Source: JAXGZG01 sp050952065 (GTDB taxonomy: Bacteria > Bacillota > Sulfobacillia > Fermentithermobacillales > Fermentithermobacillaceae). From it: a stretch of 64,000 nt of DNA. A program made the translations under genes and the position numbers. The DNA is taken from assembly GCA_050952065.1 (NCBI GenBank), contig JBMNKF010000005.1, positions 62,001 to 126,000 on the forward strand. The letters run 5' to 3'. This document shows positions 44,438-54,106 of this stretch, one piece after another. The first letter of the stretch is position 1. Each line of letters begins with the position of its first letter. The notes beneath the pieces are model-generated. The model had not been told where the DNA came from. It was given only the letters and a program-made list of their open reading frames with translations, and ran no database searches.

Positions 44438-46099
44438 CTACTCCTCAATGTAAGCCCAAGTGAAATCCGCAATACCCATCGGAGACATGATCATATCTTT
44501 GATTCTGGGATTCTGCAGATACGTCTTGGTCGAGAAGGAGGTCATGATAATCGGCATCTCTTCCATAAGGATCCTCTCTGCTTCCACGAGGTACTTCTGC
44601 CTCTCTGAGGCATCCAATTCTCTTGCCGAATTCTCAAGAGCCTCGTCAAAGGCCGCGTTGGTCCACTTGCCGTAGTTGTAGTAGTGTGTTGATCGCAAGC
44701 AGTCCAGGAAGGTCATGGGATCGGCGAAGTCTGCGCCCCAACCCTGTACACAGATGTCAAAGTCGCCGTTTTGCCTGGCTGCAAGTCGTGCCGCTGCTTC
44801 CATGCCGTCTGGCTCGACTGTGATCCCAAGGTTGGCTTTCCACTGGGCGCACATGGCCTCTACAAGTGCCCTGCTCTGATCGTTGGAAACATAGTACTGG
44901 AACTTGCAGACGGGGAAACCTTCGCCGTTTGGATAGCCTGCCTCGGCAAGGAGCTGCTTGGCTTCTTCCACTTCGCCATTGATGTCGATGTAGGATTCAG
45001 TGCGGAAAGGCTTAGACGGATCATCCACTGCGGGCATATAGGGAGGGATAAACCCATCTGCAGGTGCCGCTCCGCCGCCAACGACAGTGTCGACGATGGT
45101 CTTCAGGTCGAGCGCCTTCACCAAGGCCTTGCGCACTCTAACGTCATCAAACGGAGGTCTAGCGCAGTTGAACGCGTGCCAAGCTATACCGAGGGTTCCT
45201 ACCTGAGTAAGCTTGCCTTCCGCTTCATACTTCTGCATGTCAGCTATGGACATAGGATGGTTGGTTACGTCAATCTCGCCGGTCTCCCAGAGGTTTAGCT
45301 CGGTAACCGATTGTTCGATAAGTGTGAATCGTACTCCGTCGAGCTTAACTTCATCTGCTCTAACGTAATTCTCGTTCTTCATGCACATGACGTACTCGCC
45401 CGGCTTATACTCAGTAAACTTGAACGGGCCCGAGCTGCACGTTGTTTCTGGCGAATTGCCATACTCTAGGCCTTCCGCAATCAGTCCCTCTATGAACTGC
45501 TTGTCCACGATAGCGTAAGTGGCGAATCCCAGAAGCTGAATGAAGAAGGGCGCCGGATTCTCGAGGGTTATCTCGATTGTAAGCGGGTCAATAACCTTCA
45601 GCCCGACGGCCTCTTTGGCGGCCTCGTATTCAGGGGTGCCAGGGTTGGTGCTGTTGAATGCCTCGCCGCCCTTGATGTAATACATGATGAACGCGTAGTC
45701 GGAAGCCAACTCAGGGTCAAGAACACGCAACCAGGAATACTTGACGTCTTCTGCGGTAATGGGGTTGCCGGTGGAGAACTTGAGATCCGGCTTGAGTTTG
45801 ATGGTCCAAACCAATCCGTCGGGGCTGACTTCTGGCAGTCCGTCAGCAAGTTCTGGCGCCCATTCACCATCAAGGTTCAATCTGTAGAGATAGCCGTTCA
45901 TTGCCACAAACATGTTCACCGTGGACGTTGTTTGACCTAGTCCTACGTCGAAACCGCTGGTTGGGGCGATCCCTATGTTGTATGTGGCGATATTGTTCGT
46001 GGTTTTCGGGTCGCCATTTTCGCCGCCTTTGGGAGTACAACCTGCCAGCATTGAGAACAACAGAACCAGACTCAGCAACAACGCAATCGTCTTTCTCAC
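44438..46099 (-). CDS. Peptide ABC transporter substrate-binding lipoprotein
   Basis: The 553-residue protein has a signal peptide with lipobox LAGC and is a family-5 extracellular solute-binding protein (DppA/OppA type). It would sit on the outer face of the membrane and deliver oligopeptides to the permeases. The typical PDGLVWTIKLKPDLKFSTGNP, ITAEDVKYSW and CSSGPFKFTEYKPGEYV blocks are present, and the length is normal. It is the last gene of the minus-strand operon, 135 bp after the second ATPase gene, and ends before a strong hairpin. Confidence 0.9.
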   Translation of the reverse strand: MRKTIALLLSLVLLFSMLAGCTPKGGENGDPKTTNNIATYNIGIAPTSGFDVGLGQTTSTVNMFVAMNGYLYRLNLDGEWAPELADGLPEVSPDGLVWTIKLKPDLKFSTGNPITAEDVKYSWLRVLDPELASDYAFIMYYIKGGEAFNSTNPGTPEYEAAKEAVGLKVIDPLTIEITLENPAPFFIQLLGFATYAIVDKQFIEGLIAEGLEYGNSPETTCSSGPFKFTEYKPGEYVMCMKNENYVRADEVKLDGVRFTLIEQSVTELNLWETGEIDVTNHPMSIADMQKYEAEGKLTQVGTLGIAWHAFNCARPPFDDVRVRKALVKALDLKTIVDTVVGGGAAPADGFIPPYMPAVDDPSKPFRTESYIDINGEVEEAKQLLAEAGYPNGEGFPVCKFQYYVSNDQSRALVEAMCAQWKANLGITVEPDGMEAAARLAARQNGDFDICVQGWGADFADPMTFLDCLRSTHYYNYGKWTNAAFDEALENSARELDASERQKYLVEAERILMEEMPIIMTSFSTKTYLQNPRIKDMIMSPMGIADFTWAYIEE

Positions 46100-46234
46100 T
46101 CTACCAATCTCCTTTCCTTAATTGTCCGGATATTCCGGTTGTTGCATTAACACAGGTTTTGCCAGACTTCGGCGGTCCAGCCAAGACTGATTGGAGCCTT
46201 TTCTGTCACCGGGATCTGCAAAACCGAGTTAACC

Positions 46235-47215
46235 TCATGACACAAAATGGCACGCAACAGACCGACCCTCTTCCACTTCCTTGAGTACAGGCCGTGATTC
46301 AGCACATTTCTTCACTGCATGTGGGCATCTTGTCCTAAAGGTGCAACCTGACGGAGGGTTTATGAGACTTGGTAGTTCACCGGAAATGATAAAACGCTTT
46401 TTTGTTCTTTCGGTCTCAGGATCAGGTACCGGAATAGCGCTTATCAGAGCCTGAGAATACGGGTGCAGTGGGTTTCTTATGAGTGAATCCGACGGACCCA
46501 TTTCAACCAAAGAACCCATGTACATGACACCTATACGATCCGAAATATACCTTACCATAGAGAGATCATGGGAGATAAACAGATAAGAGAGATTGAGTCT
46601 GGATTGCAGTTCCTTCAGGAGGTTAACCACCTGTGCCTGGATGGAAACGTCTAGGGCTGAAATCGGCTCGTCGCAGACTATGAACTTGGGGTTTGCCGCC
46701 AAAGAGCGAGCAATTCCAACTCTTTGACGTTGCCCTCCGCTGAACTCATGGGCGAACCTGGTGGCGTGATCCGAGTTTAATCCCACCATCCGCAAGAGCT
46801 CCAAGATCTTCTCTTTGCGGTGACGTGGTTCCACAGTGTCGTCGTTTTCCATGCCTTCCGCAATGATCTCTGTCACATTCATCCTTGGATTCAGTGACGA
46901 GTAGGGGTCCTGGAAGATCATGTGCATCTTCTTCCGTGCCCCCGCGAGCTGTTTACCTCGGAGGTTGGTTACATCTTCGCCATCGAAGATTATGCGTCCA
47001 CCCGTGGGTGTATATAATCTTATGATCGTCCGCCCGAGGGTGGTTTTTCCGCAGCCGCTCTCGCCGACCAGCCCAAGAACCTCGTTCTCATAGATCGTCA
47101 GGCTAACGTCGTCAACGGCCTTAAGAGGTGCTGTCTTACTAAAGAGTCCTTGCCCCACCTTAATGGGGAAGTACTTCTTCAGGTTTTTCACCTCGCATAG
47201 CACTTTTCGGGACAT
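46235..47215 (-). CDS. Peptide ABC transporter ATPase (OppF/DppF type)
   Basis: The 326-residue ATPase has Walker A GESGCGKTT, signature FSGGQRQRVGIARS, Walker B IVCDEPISALD and the C-terminal oligopeptide-transport extension with Cys-rich GCTFRTRCPHAVKKC, a likely Fe-S or zinc site seen in this family. It couples ATP hydrolysis to peptide uptake. The open frame begins at 47254, but GAGGAGGAG precedes the ATG at 47215, two bases after the stop of the upstream ATPase gene. Confidence 0.9.
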   Translation of the reverse strand: MSRKVLCEVKNLKKYFPIKVGQGLFSKTAPLKAVDDVSLTIYENEVLGLVGESGCGKTTLGRTIIRLYTPTGGRIIFDGEDVTNLRGKQLAGARKKMHMIFQDPYSSLNPRMNVTEIIAEGMENDDTVEPRHRKEKILELLRMVGLNSDHATRFAHEFSGGQRQRVGIARSLAANPKFIVCDEPISALDVSIQAQVVNLLKELQSRLNLSYLFISHDLSMVRYISDRIGVMYMGSLVEMGPSDSLIRNPLHPYSQALISAIPVPDPETERTKKRFIISGELPSLINPPSGCTFRTRCPHAVKKCAESRPVLKEVEEGRSVACHFVS

Positions 47216-47217
47216 TC

Positions 47218-48207
47218 CTACTCCTCCTCGAAGTCCGGGTGGCAGCGCCAGCACTTGACAAGGTGTTTTTCCCCTACTTCATAGATGGGTGGCGCTTCCT
47301 CCACACAACATTCCATGGCGTACTTGCAGCGATTGGTGAACATGCAGCCCTTATGCTCGAGAAGAAGGTCGGGCGCCGATCCCGGTATGGGGATAAGTTT
47401 CTCACTGCTGTTGAGCTTGGGCAGGGCGTTCAAGAGCCCCCAGGTGTATGGATGAACCGGGTTGTAGAAGATCTCATCAAGCATGGCTGCTTCGACGATC
47501 TCCCCGCCATACATAACCATGACCCTGTCTGCCAGTCCGGCGACAACCCCGAGATTGTGGGTGATCAGAATGACTGATGTTCCCGTTTCGGCGCTTAGCT
47601 CCCTGATAAGGTCCATTATCTGAGCTTCGATCGTAACATCAAGGGCGGTAGTAGGTTCGTCCGCAATCAAAAGTCTTGGCTTGGCAAGCAGAGACATGGC
47701 AATCATGACCCTTTGCCTGAGCCCTCCGGAAAGCTCGTGCGGATATTGGCGCAAACGCTGTTCGGGATTGGTTATGTCTACCCTCTGCAGCGTCTTGATG
47801 ATCTGGGCGATGCGCTCGGATTTGGTCATATCCGTTCTATGAAAGCGCAGCACTTCTTCTAGTTGGTCTCCAATGGTGAAGACGGGATTAAGGCAGGTCA
47901 TGGGGTCTTGAAAGATCATCGAAATCTGCGAACCCCTGAGTTTTTGGATTTCCTGGTCGGTACATTTGGTAAGGTCGGTACCGCGGAAAATGATCTCACC
48001 GTTCTTAATACGGCCGTTCTTGGCGATGAGTCGCAGAAGTGACATACACATCACGCTTTTTCCTGAACCGGATTCGCCGACGACTCCCACGATCTCGCCT
48101 TCGTCTATGTGAAAGCTCACGCCGTTAACCGCGTTTACTTGTCCGAACTTCGTGGTAAACGAGACATGAAGGTCTTTTACATCAAGCAGTCTGCCCATAG
48201 CTCTCAT
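47218..48207 (-). CDS. Peptide ABC transporter ATPase (OppD/DppD type)
   Basis: The 329-residue ATPase has Walker A GESGSGKSV, signature LSGGLRQRVMIAMS, Walker B LIADEPTTALD, and a Cys-containing C-terminal extension (GCMFTNRCKYAMECC). It pairs with the OppF-type subunit. The ATG at 48207 overlaps the permease stop as ATGA, which argues for coupling; a second ATG at 48198 is also possible because AAGGAGG is only 2 nt from the first. Confidence 0.9.
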   Translation of the reverse strand: MRAMGRLLDVKDLHVSFTTKFGQVNAVNGVSFHIDEGEIVGVVGESGSGKSVMCMSLLRLIAKNGRIKNGEIIFRGTDLTKCTDQEIQKLRGSQISMIFQDPMTCLNPVFTIGDQLEEVLRFHRTDMTKSERIAQIIKTLQRVDITNPEQRLRQYPHELSGGLRQRVMIAMSLLAKPRLLIADEPTTALDVTIEAQIMDLIRELSAETGTSVILITHNLGVVAGLADRVMVMYGGEIVEAAMLDEIFYNPVHPYTWGLLNALPKLNSSEKLIPIPGSAPDLLLEHKGCMFTNRCKYAMECCVEEAPPIYEVGEKHLVKCWRCHPDFEEE

Positions 48208-49160
48208 TGCCTCCTTCGGGGGTCGAGGGCTTTGCTAAGAGCATCCGCTAGGAAGTTGAACGACAAAATGGTGATGCTTATCGCGAATGCGGGGAAAAGC
48301 AAAATGTGTGGATACCCTCGCATGTTCTTGATACCGTCGGAGACAAGGAGCCCCCAACTGGGAGTGCCTAGGCTCATGATTCCAAGGAAGCGCAAGGCGG
48401 CTTCAGTGAAAATCGCACCTGCTATGCCAAGCGTCAAAGACACCATAATCGGGGCAATTGCGTTTGGTATGAGATGCCTTGTGATTATTCGTAAACCTGA
48501 AACACCGCTCACTTCAGCGGCAAGTACGAATTCCCTTTCCTTAAGGCTGAGAACTTCGCCTCTCACCAGTCTGGCAGTTCCCATCCAGCCGGTAACTCCG
48601 ATGACAAAGATAATATTGGCGAATCCACCTTCGGGCCATATTTGGGCTAGCAAGATGATGTACAGGGTGGAAGGGATTGATGAAAATATCTCCACAATGC
48701 GCATCATGAAAAGGTCCGTCTTTCCCCCAATAAAACCCGAAATCGCCCCAAAGAAGATGCCGATGGTGATCGAAATCAAAGTTGAGGCGAAGCCAACGGA
48801 AAGCGATATTCTCGCTCCGCACATCACACGGACCATCAAATCGCGGCCAAGGTTATCGGTGCCCATCCAGTGTTGGGCAGATGGAGGCTGAAACGCGTTG
48901 ACAAGGTCTACCTCTTCATATCCGTATGGAACGAAGTGCGGCCCGACCCAACCGAAAAAAATCATCAATACGACGATGCATGCGCCAATTATCCCAAGTT
49001 TGTCGCGCTTGAAGTTGTAGAGTGCGTCTTTCAGATAGCTCGATGAGGGGCGGACTAACATATCCGCCTGGTCTTTTTCTTGACTCAGACGCTTGAACGA
49101 AGGTTTCTTTGGTATTTCCATTGTGACTTCTTGCATGCCAGGCATCTCCCCGAGGGTCAT
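48204..49160 (-). CDS. Peptide ABC transporter permease (OppC/DppC type)
   Basis: The 318-residue permease has an N-terminal cytoplasmic tail and the OppC-type N-terminal domain, then about six membrane segments. The EAA-like coupling loop is visible as LSLKEREFVLAAEVSGVSGLRI, followed by HLIPNAIAPI. The start ATG overlaps the stop of the upstream permease gene (ATGA). It forms the channel with the OppB-type subunit. Confidence 0.9.
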   Translation of the reverse strand: MTLGEMPGMQEVTMEIPKKPSFKRLSQEKDQADMLVRPSSSYLKDALYNFKRDKLGIIGACIVVLMIFFGWVGPHFVPYGYEEVDLVNAFQPPSAQHWMGTDNLGRDLMVRVMCGARISLSVGFASTLISITIGIFFGAISGFIGGKTDLFMMRIVEIFSSIPSTLYIILLAQIWPEGGFANIIFVIGVTGWMGTARLVRGEVLSLKEREFVLAAEVSGVSGLRIITRHLIPNAIAPIMVSLTLGIAGAIFTEAALRFLGIMSLGTPSWGLLVSDGIKNMRGYPHILLFPAFAISITILSFNFLADALSKALDPRRRQ

Positions 49161-50089
49161 AAAGTAGTCTCCTTGCTGATTCTGATTCTTGGGTCAACGA
49201 ACCCGTACAGGATGTCTACCAGAAGGGTCATGCCAATCAGCAGAATAGCGTAGAAGATTGTGAGACCCATTATCATCGAATAGTCCCTACCCAAGATCGC
49301 TTTGGTGAACATCTGCCCGAGGCCTGGGAGTCCAAACAGCTGTTCTATCACGAAACTACCAACAGTGATCGATACGAACATTGGGCCTGCGACCGTGAGT
49401 ATGGGGAGAAGCGCATTCTTAAGGCAGTGCTTATATGTGACTATAAATGGACTGGCTCCTTTGGCTTTTGCTGTCCTAATATAGTCGGCATCCGCGACTT
49501 CTAGCATGCTGGCGCGCGTATACTTGATGATTACAGCCATGGGGGAGGCTGCCAGAGCCATTACAGGCATCACTGCGTGCCGCCATGTTCCCCACATAGC
49601 AACCGGCAGTATTCCAAGATAAATGCCGAAAAAGTACATCATAACGGCTGCGATGACGAAACTTGGGATAGAAATGAACAGCGTCGTCAGTATCTTTACG
49701 AGATTGTCCACGAGACTCAGTTCTTTCAAAGCACTAGCGATGCCCAAGGGTATTCCCAATCCTATTGCCACCAGGAAGGCGCATGAACCGATCTGAAAAG
49801 AGACAGGAAACCTTTGGGCGATTATCTCATTGACTGTCTCAGTCTGCGTAAACGAAACACCGAAGTCGAAACAGGCTACGTTGGCCATGTAACGCAGATA
49901 CTGCTGCCAAATGGGCAAATTCAGATTGTACTTCCTTTCGAGGTTTTCGATGACTTTCGGGGGAAGCGGTCGCTCCCATCGGCTGAACGGTCCACCCGGG
50001 ATCGCACGGGACAGCCAAAAGGTCAGCGTTGCGATAGTGAAAATGATAACTATGGAGAGCAAGAGTCTGTTCAATACATATCGCACCAT
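49157..50089 (-). CDS. Peptide ABC transporter permease (OppB/DppB type)
   Basis: The product of about 310 residues has six membrane segments, the OppB-type N-terminus (MVRYVLNRLLLSIVIIF), the coupling loop ADADYIRTAKAKGASPF, and the C-terminal IEQLFGLPGLGQ motif of the family. The open frame reaches 50188, but it overlaps the peptidase gene there; the ATG at 50089 matches the standard protein start and has AAAGG upstream. It follows the M24 peptidase gene by 25 bp. Confidence 0.9.
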   Translation of the reverse strand: MVRYVLNRLLLSIVIIFTIATLTFWLSRAIPGGPFSRWERPLPPKVIENLERKYNLNLPIWQQYLRYMANVACFDFGVSFTQTETVNEIIAQRFPVSFQIGSCAFLVAIGLGIPLGIASALKELSLVDNLVKILTTLFISIPSFVIAAVMMYFFGIYLGILPVAMWGTWRHAVMPVMALAASPMAVIIKYTRASMLEVADADYIRTAKAKGASPFIVTYKHCLKNALLPILTVAGPMFVSITVGSFVIEQLFGLPGLGQMFTKAILGRDYSMIMGLTIFYAILLIGMTLLVDILYGFVDPRIRISKETTL

Positions 50090-50114
50090 GGGCTTCAATC
50101 GCCTTTCTGTATCA

Positions 50115-51323
50115 TTACTGGAAAGACCGGATGAGGTAAATCTCCTTTTGGCAGTTGGAAATGAACTGCCCGCCGTTCTCACGCACAACGACCATCTCTT
50201 CCAGGGCAGGTCGAAGCCCCTGTCTTATCCCGAGATTTGGCTCTAGAGTGAACACATAACCTTCTTGTATCGGGGCTCCAATGAGCTCGTACCGGTTGTA
50301 CCACTCAATTGACGAGGGGGCCAGTACAGGGCCTCCATCATGGGCCACAAATCCCACTTGGTGCCCCAAACCGTGACGGAAATCTGCTCGATAGCCAAAA
50401 CTCCGCAGTTTCTCACGGACAAATGCATCCACCTGTTCTCCTGTCATTCCGGGCCGCATATAAGCAGCAGTCGCATCAATGCTGTTACGAAGATTGGCAA
50501 AGTGTCTCGCAAGCTCGGGGGGCGGAGCGACCTCACCTGGTTTGAGCACATAGTATGTACGCTGTATGTCGCAGCAGTACGAACCCTTGCGTACTCCGTA
50601 GTCGATGGTGATAGAACAGCCGGCCTCAATCTTGTCCTCATCTGAGGGACCAATGTGGCCCATCCTTCCTTTGGGGCCCGAAGTGGCGACGGCAGGGCAT
50701 TGTGAGGGAAGCCAGGCCATTGTGTAACCACGGTCAAAAGCGGTTTGCTGCAAGAAGTTGTACAGATCTAAAGCAGACATCCCGGGCTCAATGTAATCAC
50801 ACGCATCCCTGGCGATTTGGTCGGCGGCGTAGGCACATTCGGTAATCTGTTCCAGTTGATATGCGTTCTTATGTGATCTGACACGACTGGCCACAGGAAA
50901 AGCGGATACCACTTCTCCCGAAAACTCAATCTCGTCAAGCACTCTGCGTACCTTGATCATCATTCCGGCCGTCAAGCCATCGGAAGCAGGGTCGTTTTCG
51001 TTAAAATTCAGTCCAATCGTTCGCGGTTGTACCTTCTTTATGATATTGGCAAGACCTTGGGTTAACGACTCATAGCATTCGAGATCGTCAAGACCCTCCA
51101 TGCCTACGTAACCTGAGTAGTCTATGGGGGAGATCGAAGCGTACATTTTGCCCTCCTTCGAAAAGGCGAGTATCGACCCATAGAAGAAGATCATGTCGCC
51201 TAGCCCGGGCAAAACTGGTTCGGAGTTCAACTCGGTTTCTCTTGCTATGATAACCCATAGGTCGATTCCGTTCTCTCTCAAGGTCTCATAGATCATGGGG
51301 AGTTTGTCTGTGAATAGGTGCAT
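50115..51323 (-). CDS. M24 family peptidase in peptide-uptake operon
   Basis: The product of about 402 residues is an M24 (Xaa-Pro peptidase-like) enzyme with an N-terminal creatinase-type domain and a C-terminal metal domain. Metal-site motifs are the Asp residues in TIDYGVR and CDIQRTYYV, His in GLGHQVGFVAHDG, Glu in FTLEPNLG, and a final Glu in ALEEMVVV. The usual GHGIG loop is changed to GHQVG. It heads the operon with the peptide transporter, so it probably digests the imported peptides. The ATG at 51332 abuts AGGG; the ATG at 51323 has better spacing. Confidence 0.88.
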   Translation of the reverse strand: MHLFTDKLPMIYETLRENGIDLWVIIARETELNSEPVLPGLGDMIFFYGSILAFSKEGKMYASISPIDYSGYVGMEGLDDLECYESLTQGLANIIKKVQPRTIGLNFNENDPASDGLTAGMMIKVRRVLDEIEFSGEVVSAFPVASRVRSHKNAYQLEQITECAYAADQIARDACDYIEPGMSALDLYNFLQQTAFDRGYTMAWLPSQCPAVATSGPKGRMGHIGPSDEDKIEAGCSITIDYGVRKGSYCCDIQRTYYVLKPGEVAPPPELARHFANLRNSIDATAAYMRPGMTGEQVDAFVREKLRSFGYRADFRHGLGHQVGFVAHDGGPVLAPSSIEWYNRYELIGAPIQEGYVFTLEPNLGIRQGLRPALEEMVVVRENGGQFISNCQKEIYLIRSFQ

Positions 51324-51350
51324 CGCTATCATCCCTAGTCAGTTGGTGAA

Positions 51351-51370
51351 ATGTACACGACATGTATACG
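51351..51370. promoter_or_regulatory. Candidate operator between peptidase and sugar operons
   Basis: ATGTACACGACATGTATACG contains an imperfect inverted TGTACA/TGTATA pair, 28 bp upstream of the leftward M24 gene start. It resembles operator palindromes of small regulators, but no regulator is encoded beside it. Confidence 0.3.
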
Positions 51371-51545
51371 AGCCCGTGTTTGTCCACCTTTGTTATGTTA
51401 CGAATGATATCAGCGACAAATCACAAAGTCAACAACAAAACTGGGTTCTGAACAGCATCATGCATGGCCTATCGACATTATGTAATTTAAGTGTTACCCT
51501 TGGTTTTGGTGAAATGGGTGGCGAAATTGGGAGGGATGGATAGGT

Positions 51546-52178
51546 ATGGATCTGAAACGGTTCGAAAAGGCGATTTTCGACGCGGCGACCGACCTTGTCG
51601 GCCGTGAGGAGGAGTTGTGCAAGCTGGACTCGTTCGTTGGCGACGGCGACCACGGTATCAGCATCAAGAGAGCGTACAGCAACGTACTGAAAATGATGGC
51701 TTCGAAAAAAGCGGTCAATTTCCGCGATTTTCTTTTCGACGTATCCATGGCCGTGTCCGAAACAGCCGGCGGAGCCATCGGGCCCATATTGGCTTCCTTC
51801 TTCTTGGGCATGTCCGACGCTGTGGATGTTGGGAAAGAAGAGCTTTCGCCTGCTGATATGGCCGCGCTTTTGAAAGCCGGGACTATGCGCGTTCAAAGCC
51901 TGGGTGGAGCGCAGCCGGGCGACAGTACTCTAGTTGACGCCTTGACGCCCGCTTACGAGACACTAGACAAATGTAAGGAAGAGGATGAAGGTCGCGCCTT
52001 GGAGAAGATGGCGCAAGCCGCCTACAGCGGAGCAATGTTTACCAAGGATATGGTGGCTAAGAAAGGCCGGGCGCGCTATCTTGAGGCGAAATCCAAAGGC
52101 TACGTGGATGCCGGTGCAATGTCGATGTATTACTTTTTGCGGGCCTTTGTTGATGGCGTAACAGCTGAAACAACGTAA
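51546..52178 (+). CDS. DhaL-like kinase subunit
   Basis: The 210-residue protein is like DhaL, the nucleotide-binding subunit of dihydroxyacetone kinase. The Mg-nucleotide site motif GDGDHG is at residues 36-41, and SETAGGAIGP and GAQPGDSTLVDAL give the remaining loops. Separate DhaK and DhaL subunits can be served by ATP or by the PTS protein DhaM; no dhaM-like gene is near, so ATP is likely. It is the first gene of a run of four with the DhaK-like subunit, an aldolase and an isomerase, so the true substrate is probably a ketose rather than dihydroxyacetone. Confidence 0.85.
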   Translation: MDLKRFEKAIFDAATDLVGREEELCKLDSFVGDGDHGISIKRAYSNVLKMMASKKAVNFRDFLFDVSMAVSETAGGAIGPILASFFLGMSDAVDVGKEELSPADMAALLKAGTMRVQSLGGAQPGDSTLVDALTPAYETLDKCKEEDEGRALEKMAQAAYSGAMFTKDMVAKKGRARYLEAKSKGYVDAGAMSMYYFLRAFVDGVTAETT

Positions 52179-52193
52179 GAAGGAGCGGCGGCC

Positions 52194-53192
52194 ATGTTCA
52201 TCAAGAAAATATACAACGACGTCGACACGGTTGTTGACGAGGCACTGGAAGGCTTCCAGCTCTTGTATCCGGAGACCTCCGAGATCATACCTGGAACCCG
52301 TCTCACAGTACGCAAACCAGAGTTCAGAAAGCCCAAAGGCCTTGTGAAAATAGTCGGAGGCGGGGGAGCGGGGCATGAGGGACCCGGCCCGAGCATGGTG
52401 GGCCCCGGGGGAAGCGATCTCGCGGTACGCGGAGATGTTTTCGCGGCTCCGTCAGGCGCGCTCATCTTCAGAGGCCTACAAGCCATTGATGATGGCAGTC
52501 CCATATTTGTCAGCGTTACCAACCACACCGGCGACGTACTGAATTTCGGATTTGCCTGTCAGATGGCAAAATCTAAGGGCATGGACGTACATATGCACCT
52601 TACGTACAATGATGTGGCCTCCGCTCCGAAGAGCCGGGAAAAGGAGCGCAGGGGGATAGGGTCCTGCTACAACGTGACTCCCATAATGGCCGAATGCGGC
52701 GAACCCATAGAGGAGATAATCCGCGTCGCCGAAAAAACCAACGACTATACCCGCACTTACGGTGTAGGGATAAGAAGCGCAATACATCCAGTTACGGGGC
52801 TTCCGATCATGGAAATGCCCGAGGATATGATTGAATTGGGCATCGGTATTCACGGCGAGAGCAGCGGGAATCGCATACCTTTGCCAAGATCGAAGGACCT
52901 GGCCGCCATCGTCGTGGACACTCTCTTTGACGATATGCCAGTCGGCAGGGGAGAGGAAGTGATCGTCAACCTCAACGGCCTCGGCGGCATGACGTGGATG
53001 GAACTCTACATATTGTACAAGGATATTTACAATTACCTGACGGACAAGGGCATAGCGATATACAAGGCCCGGTGCGGCAACAGCGGTACCCAGGAGCTTG
53101 GCGGCTTCATACTCGGCATAGCGCGGGTTGATGACGAGATTAAGAAATGGCTGAACGCGAAGGTACCCGAAGGCAGATACCCAGTACTGTAG
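52194..53192 (+). CDS. DhaK-like kinase subunit
   Basis: The 332-residue protein is the substrate-binding subunit. The glycine motif reads GGGGAGHEGPGPS, with His61 as in DhaK, and GIGIHGESS keeps the His (residue 220) that binds the substrate carbonyl covalently. The part after GHE departs from the usual PxHxGYVG, so the pocket differs from dihydroxyacetone kinase. DhaK-like proteins are known to act on other ketoses such as erythrulose and apulose. It follows the DhaL-like gene by 15 bp and precedes the aldolase by 27 bp. Confidence 0.82.
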   Translation: MFIKKIYNDVDTVVDEALEGFQLLYPETSEIIPGTRLTVRKPEFRKPKGLVKIVGGGGAGHEGPGPSMVGPGGSDLAVRGDVFAAPSGALIFRGLQAIDDGSPIFVSVTNHTGDVLNFGFACQMAKSKGMDVHMHLTYNDVASAPKSREKERRGIGSCYNVTPIMAECGEPIEEIIRVAEKTNDYTRTYGVGIRSAIHPVTGLPIMEMPEDMIELGIGIHGESSGNRIPLPRSKDLAAIVVDTLFDDMPVGRGEEVIVNLNGLGGMTWMELYILYKDIYNYLTDKGIAIYKARCGNSGTQELGGFILGIARVDDEIKKWLNAKVPEGRYPVL

Positions 53193-53219
53193 AGACGTAC
53201 GGAGGGAAGGAGCCCCGAG

Positions 53220-54083
53220 ATGATCGTTAACGGCAGAGACTTGATTAACAAGGCCCGTGATGAGCATTACGCCATAGGGGCCTTTAATGTTTCTGACTAT
53301 GTGACCGTGGAAATCGTCCTTCAGGCCGCTGAAGCACTTCACGTCCCGGTCATTCTGCAAACTGGCGACTATGCCAATCCCGATCCCGAATCCCGCAAGA
53401 TGAGTGACTGGGACGCCGGGAACCTCATGCGTTTTATCAGACAACGCGCCGAAGTTTCCCCCGTGCCGGTGGTGATCCACCTTGACCACTGCCCGACTTA
53501 CGACGGATGCGTCCGTGCCATTCAGTACGGCGCGACGTCGGTCATGATTGACGCATCTATGAAACCCTTTGAGGGAAACGTAGCGCTGACCAACAAAGTG
53601 GTTGAGATGGCAAGATGCTGCAACGTGAGCGTAGAGGCAGAGATAGGACATGTCAGTGGACATGCCAACTCTCTCGGCGAGCAGTATACCACTGTGGAAA
53701 CCGCCAAGGCCTTCTATGAGGCGACGGGAGTTGATATGTTGGCGGTTTCTATCGGAACAACGCATGGGATATACAAGAAAGCGCCCGTGCTGAAGTATGA
53801 CCTCATCAAGGAACTGCGCGAAGCGATTCCAGTACCCCTTGTAATGCACGGCTCTTCCGGCCTGACTCCGGAACAGTACATCTCGGCCGTCAAGAGCGGC
53901 ATTGCAAAGGTCAACTTTTCCACATACCTCCAGCTAACCGCAGGCCATGCAATTCGCCAAGCGGCGCTGGATGCCGAGCCAGCGATGGTGAGGTTGAACT
54001 CGCTGATCTCAGTAGGGTTAAAGCGTGGCGTAGAGTACGTGAAAGAGCATATCGGATACTTCGGCACAAGGCCGATTATCTAA
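53220..54083 (+). CDS. Class II ketose-bisphosphate aldolase family protein
   Basis: The 287-residue protein is a zinc-dependent class II aldolase of the fructose-bisphosphate / tagatose-bisphosphate type. The catalytic and zinc-binding HLDH is at about residues 84-87, further zinc ligands lie in EAEIGHVSG and VMHGSSGL, and the phosphate-binding KVNFST stretch is present. It should split a phosphorylated ketose into dihydroxyacetone phosphate and an aldehyde. It follows the kinase genes, so its substrate may be the phosphate made by them. Confidence 0.88.
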   Translation: MIVNGRDLINKARDEHYAIGAFNVSDYVTVEIVLQAAEALHVPVILQTGDYANPDPESRKMSDWDAGNLMRFIRQRAEVSPVPVVIHLDHCPTYDGCVRAIQYGATSVMIDASMKPFEGNVALTNKVVEMARCCNVSVEAEIGHVSGHANSLGEQYTTVETAKAFYEATGVDMLAVSIGTTHGIYKKAPVLKYDLIKELREAIPVPLVMHGSSGLTPEQYISAVKSGIAKVNFSTYLQLTAGHAIRQAALDAEPAMVRLNSLISVGLKRGVEYVKEHIGYFGTRPII

Positions 54084-54106
54084 GTCAAAGAGAAGGGGCT
54101 GATCTC

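Noticed and set aside
52476..53849. 457-codon open frame on the minus strand
   Set aside because: It lies opposite the DhaK-like and aldolase genes, whose proteins carry clear conserved motifs; the antisense product matches nothing I know.
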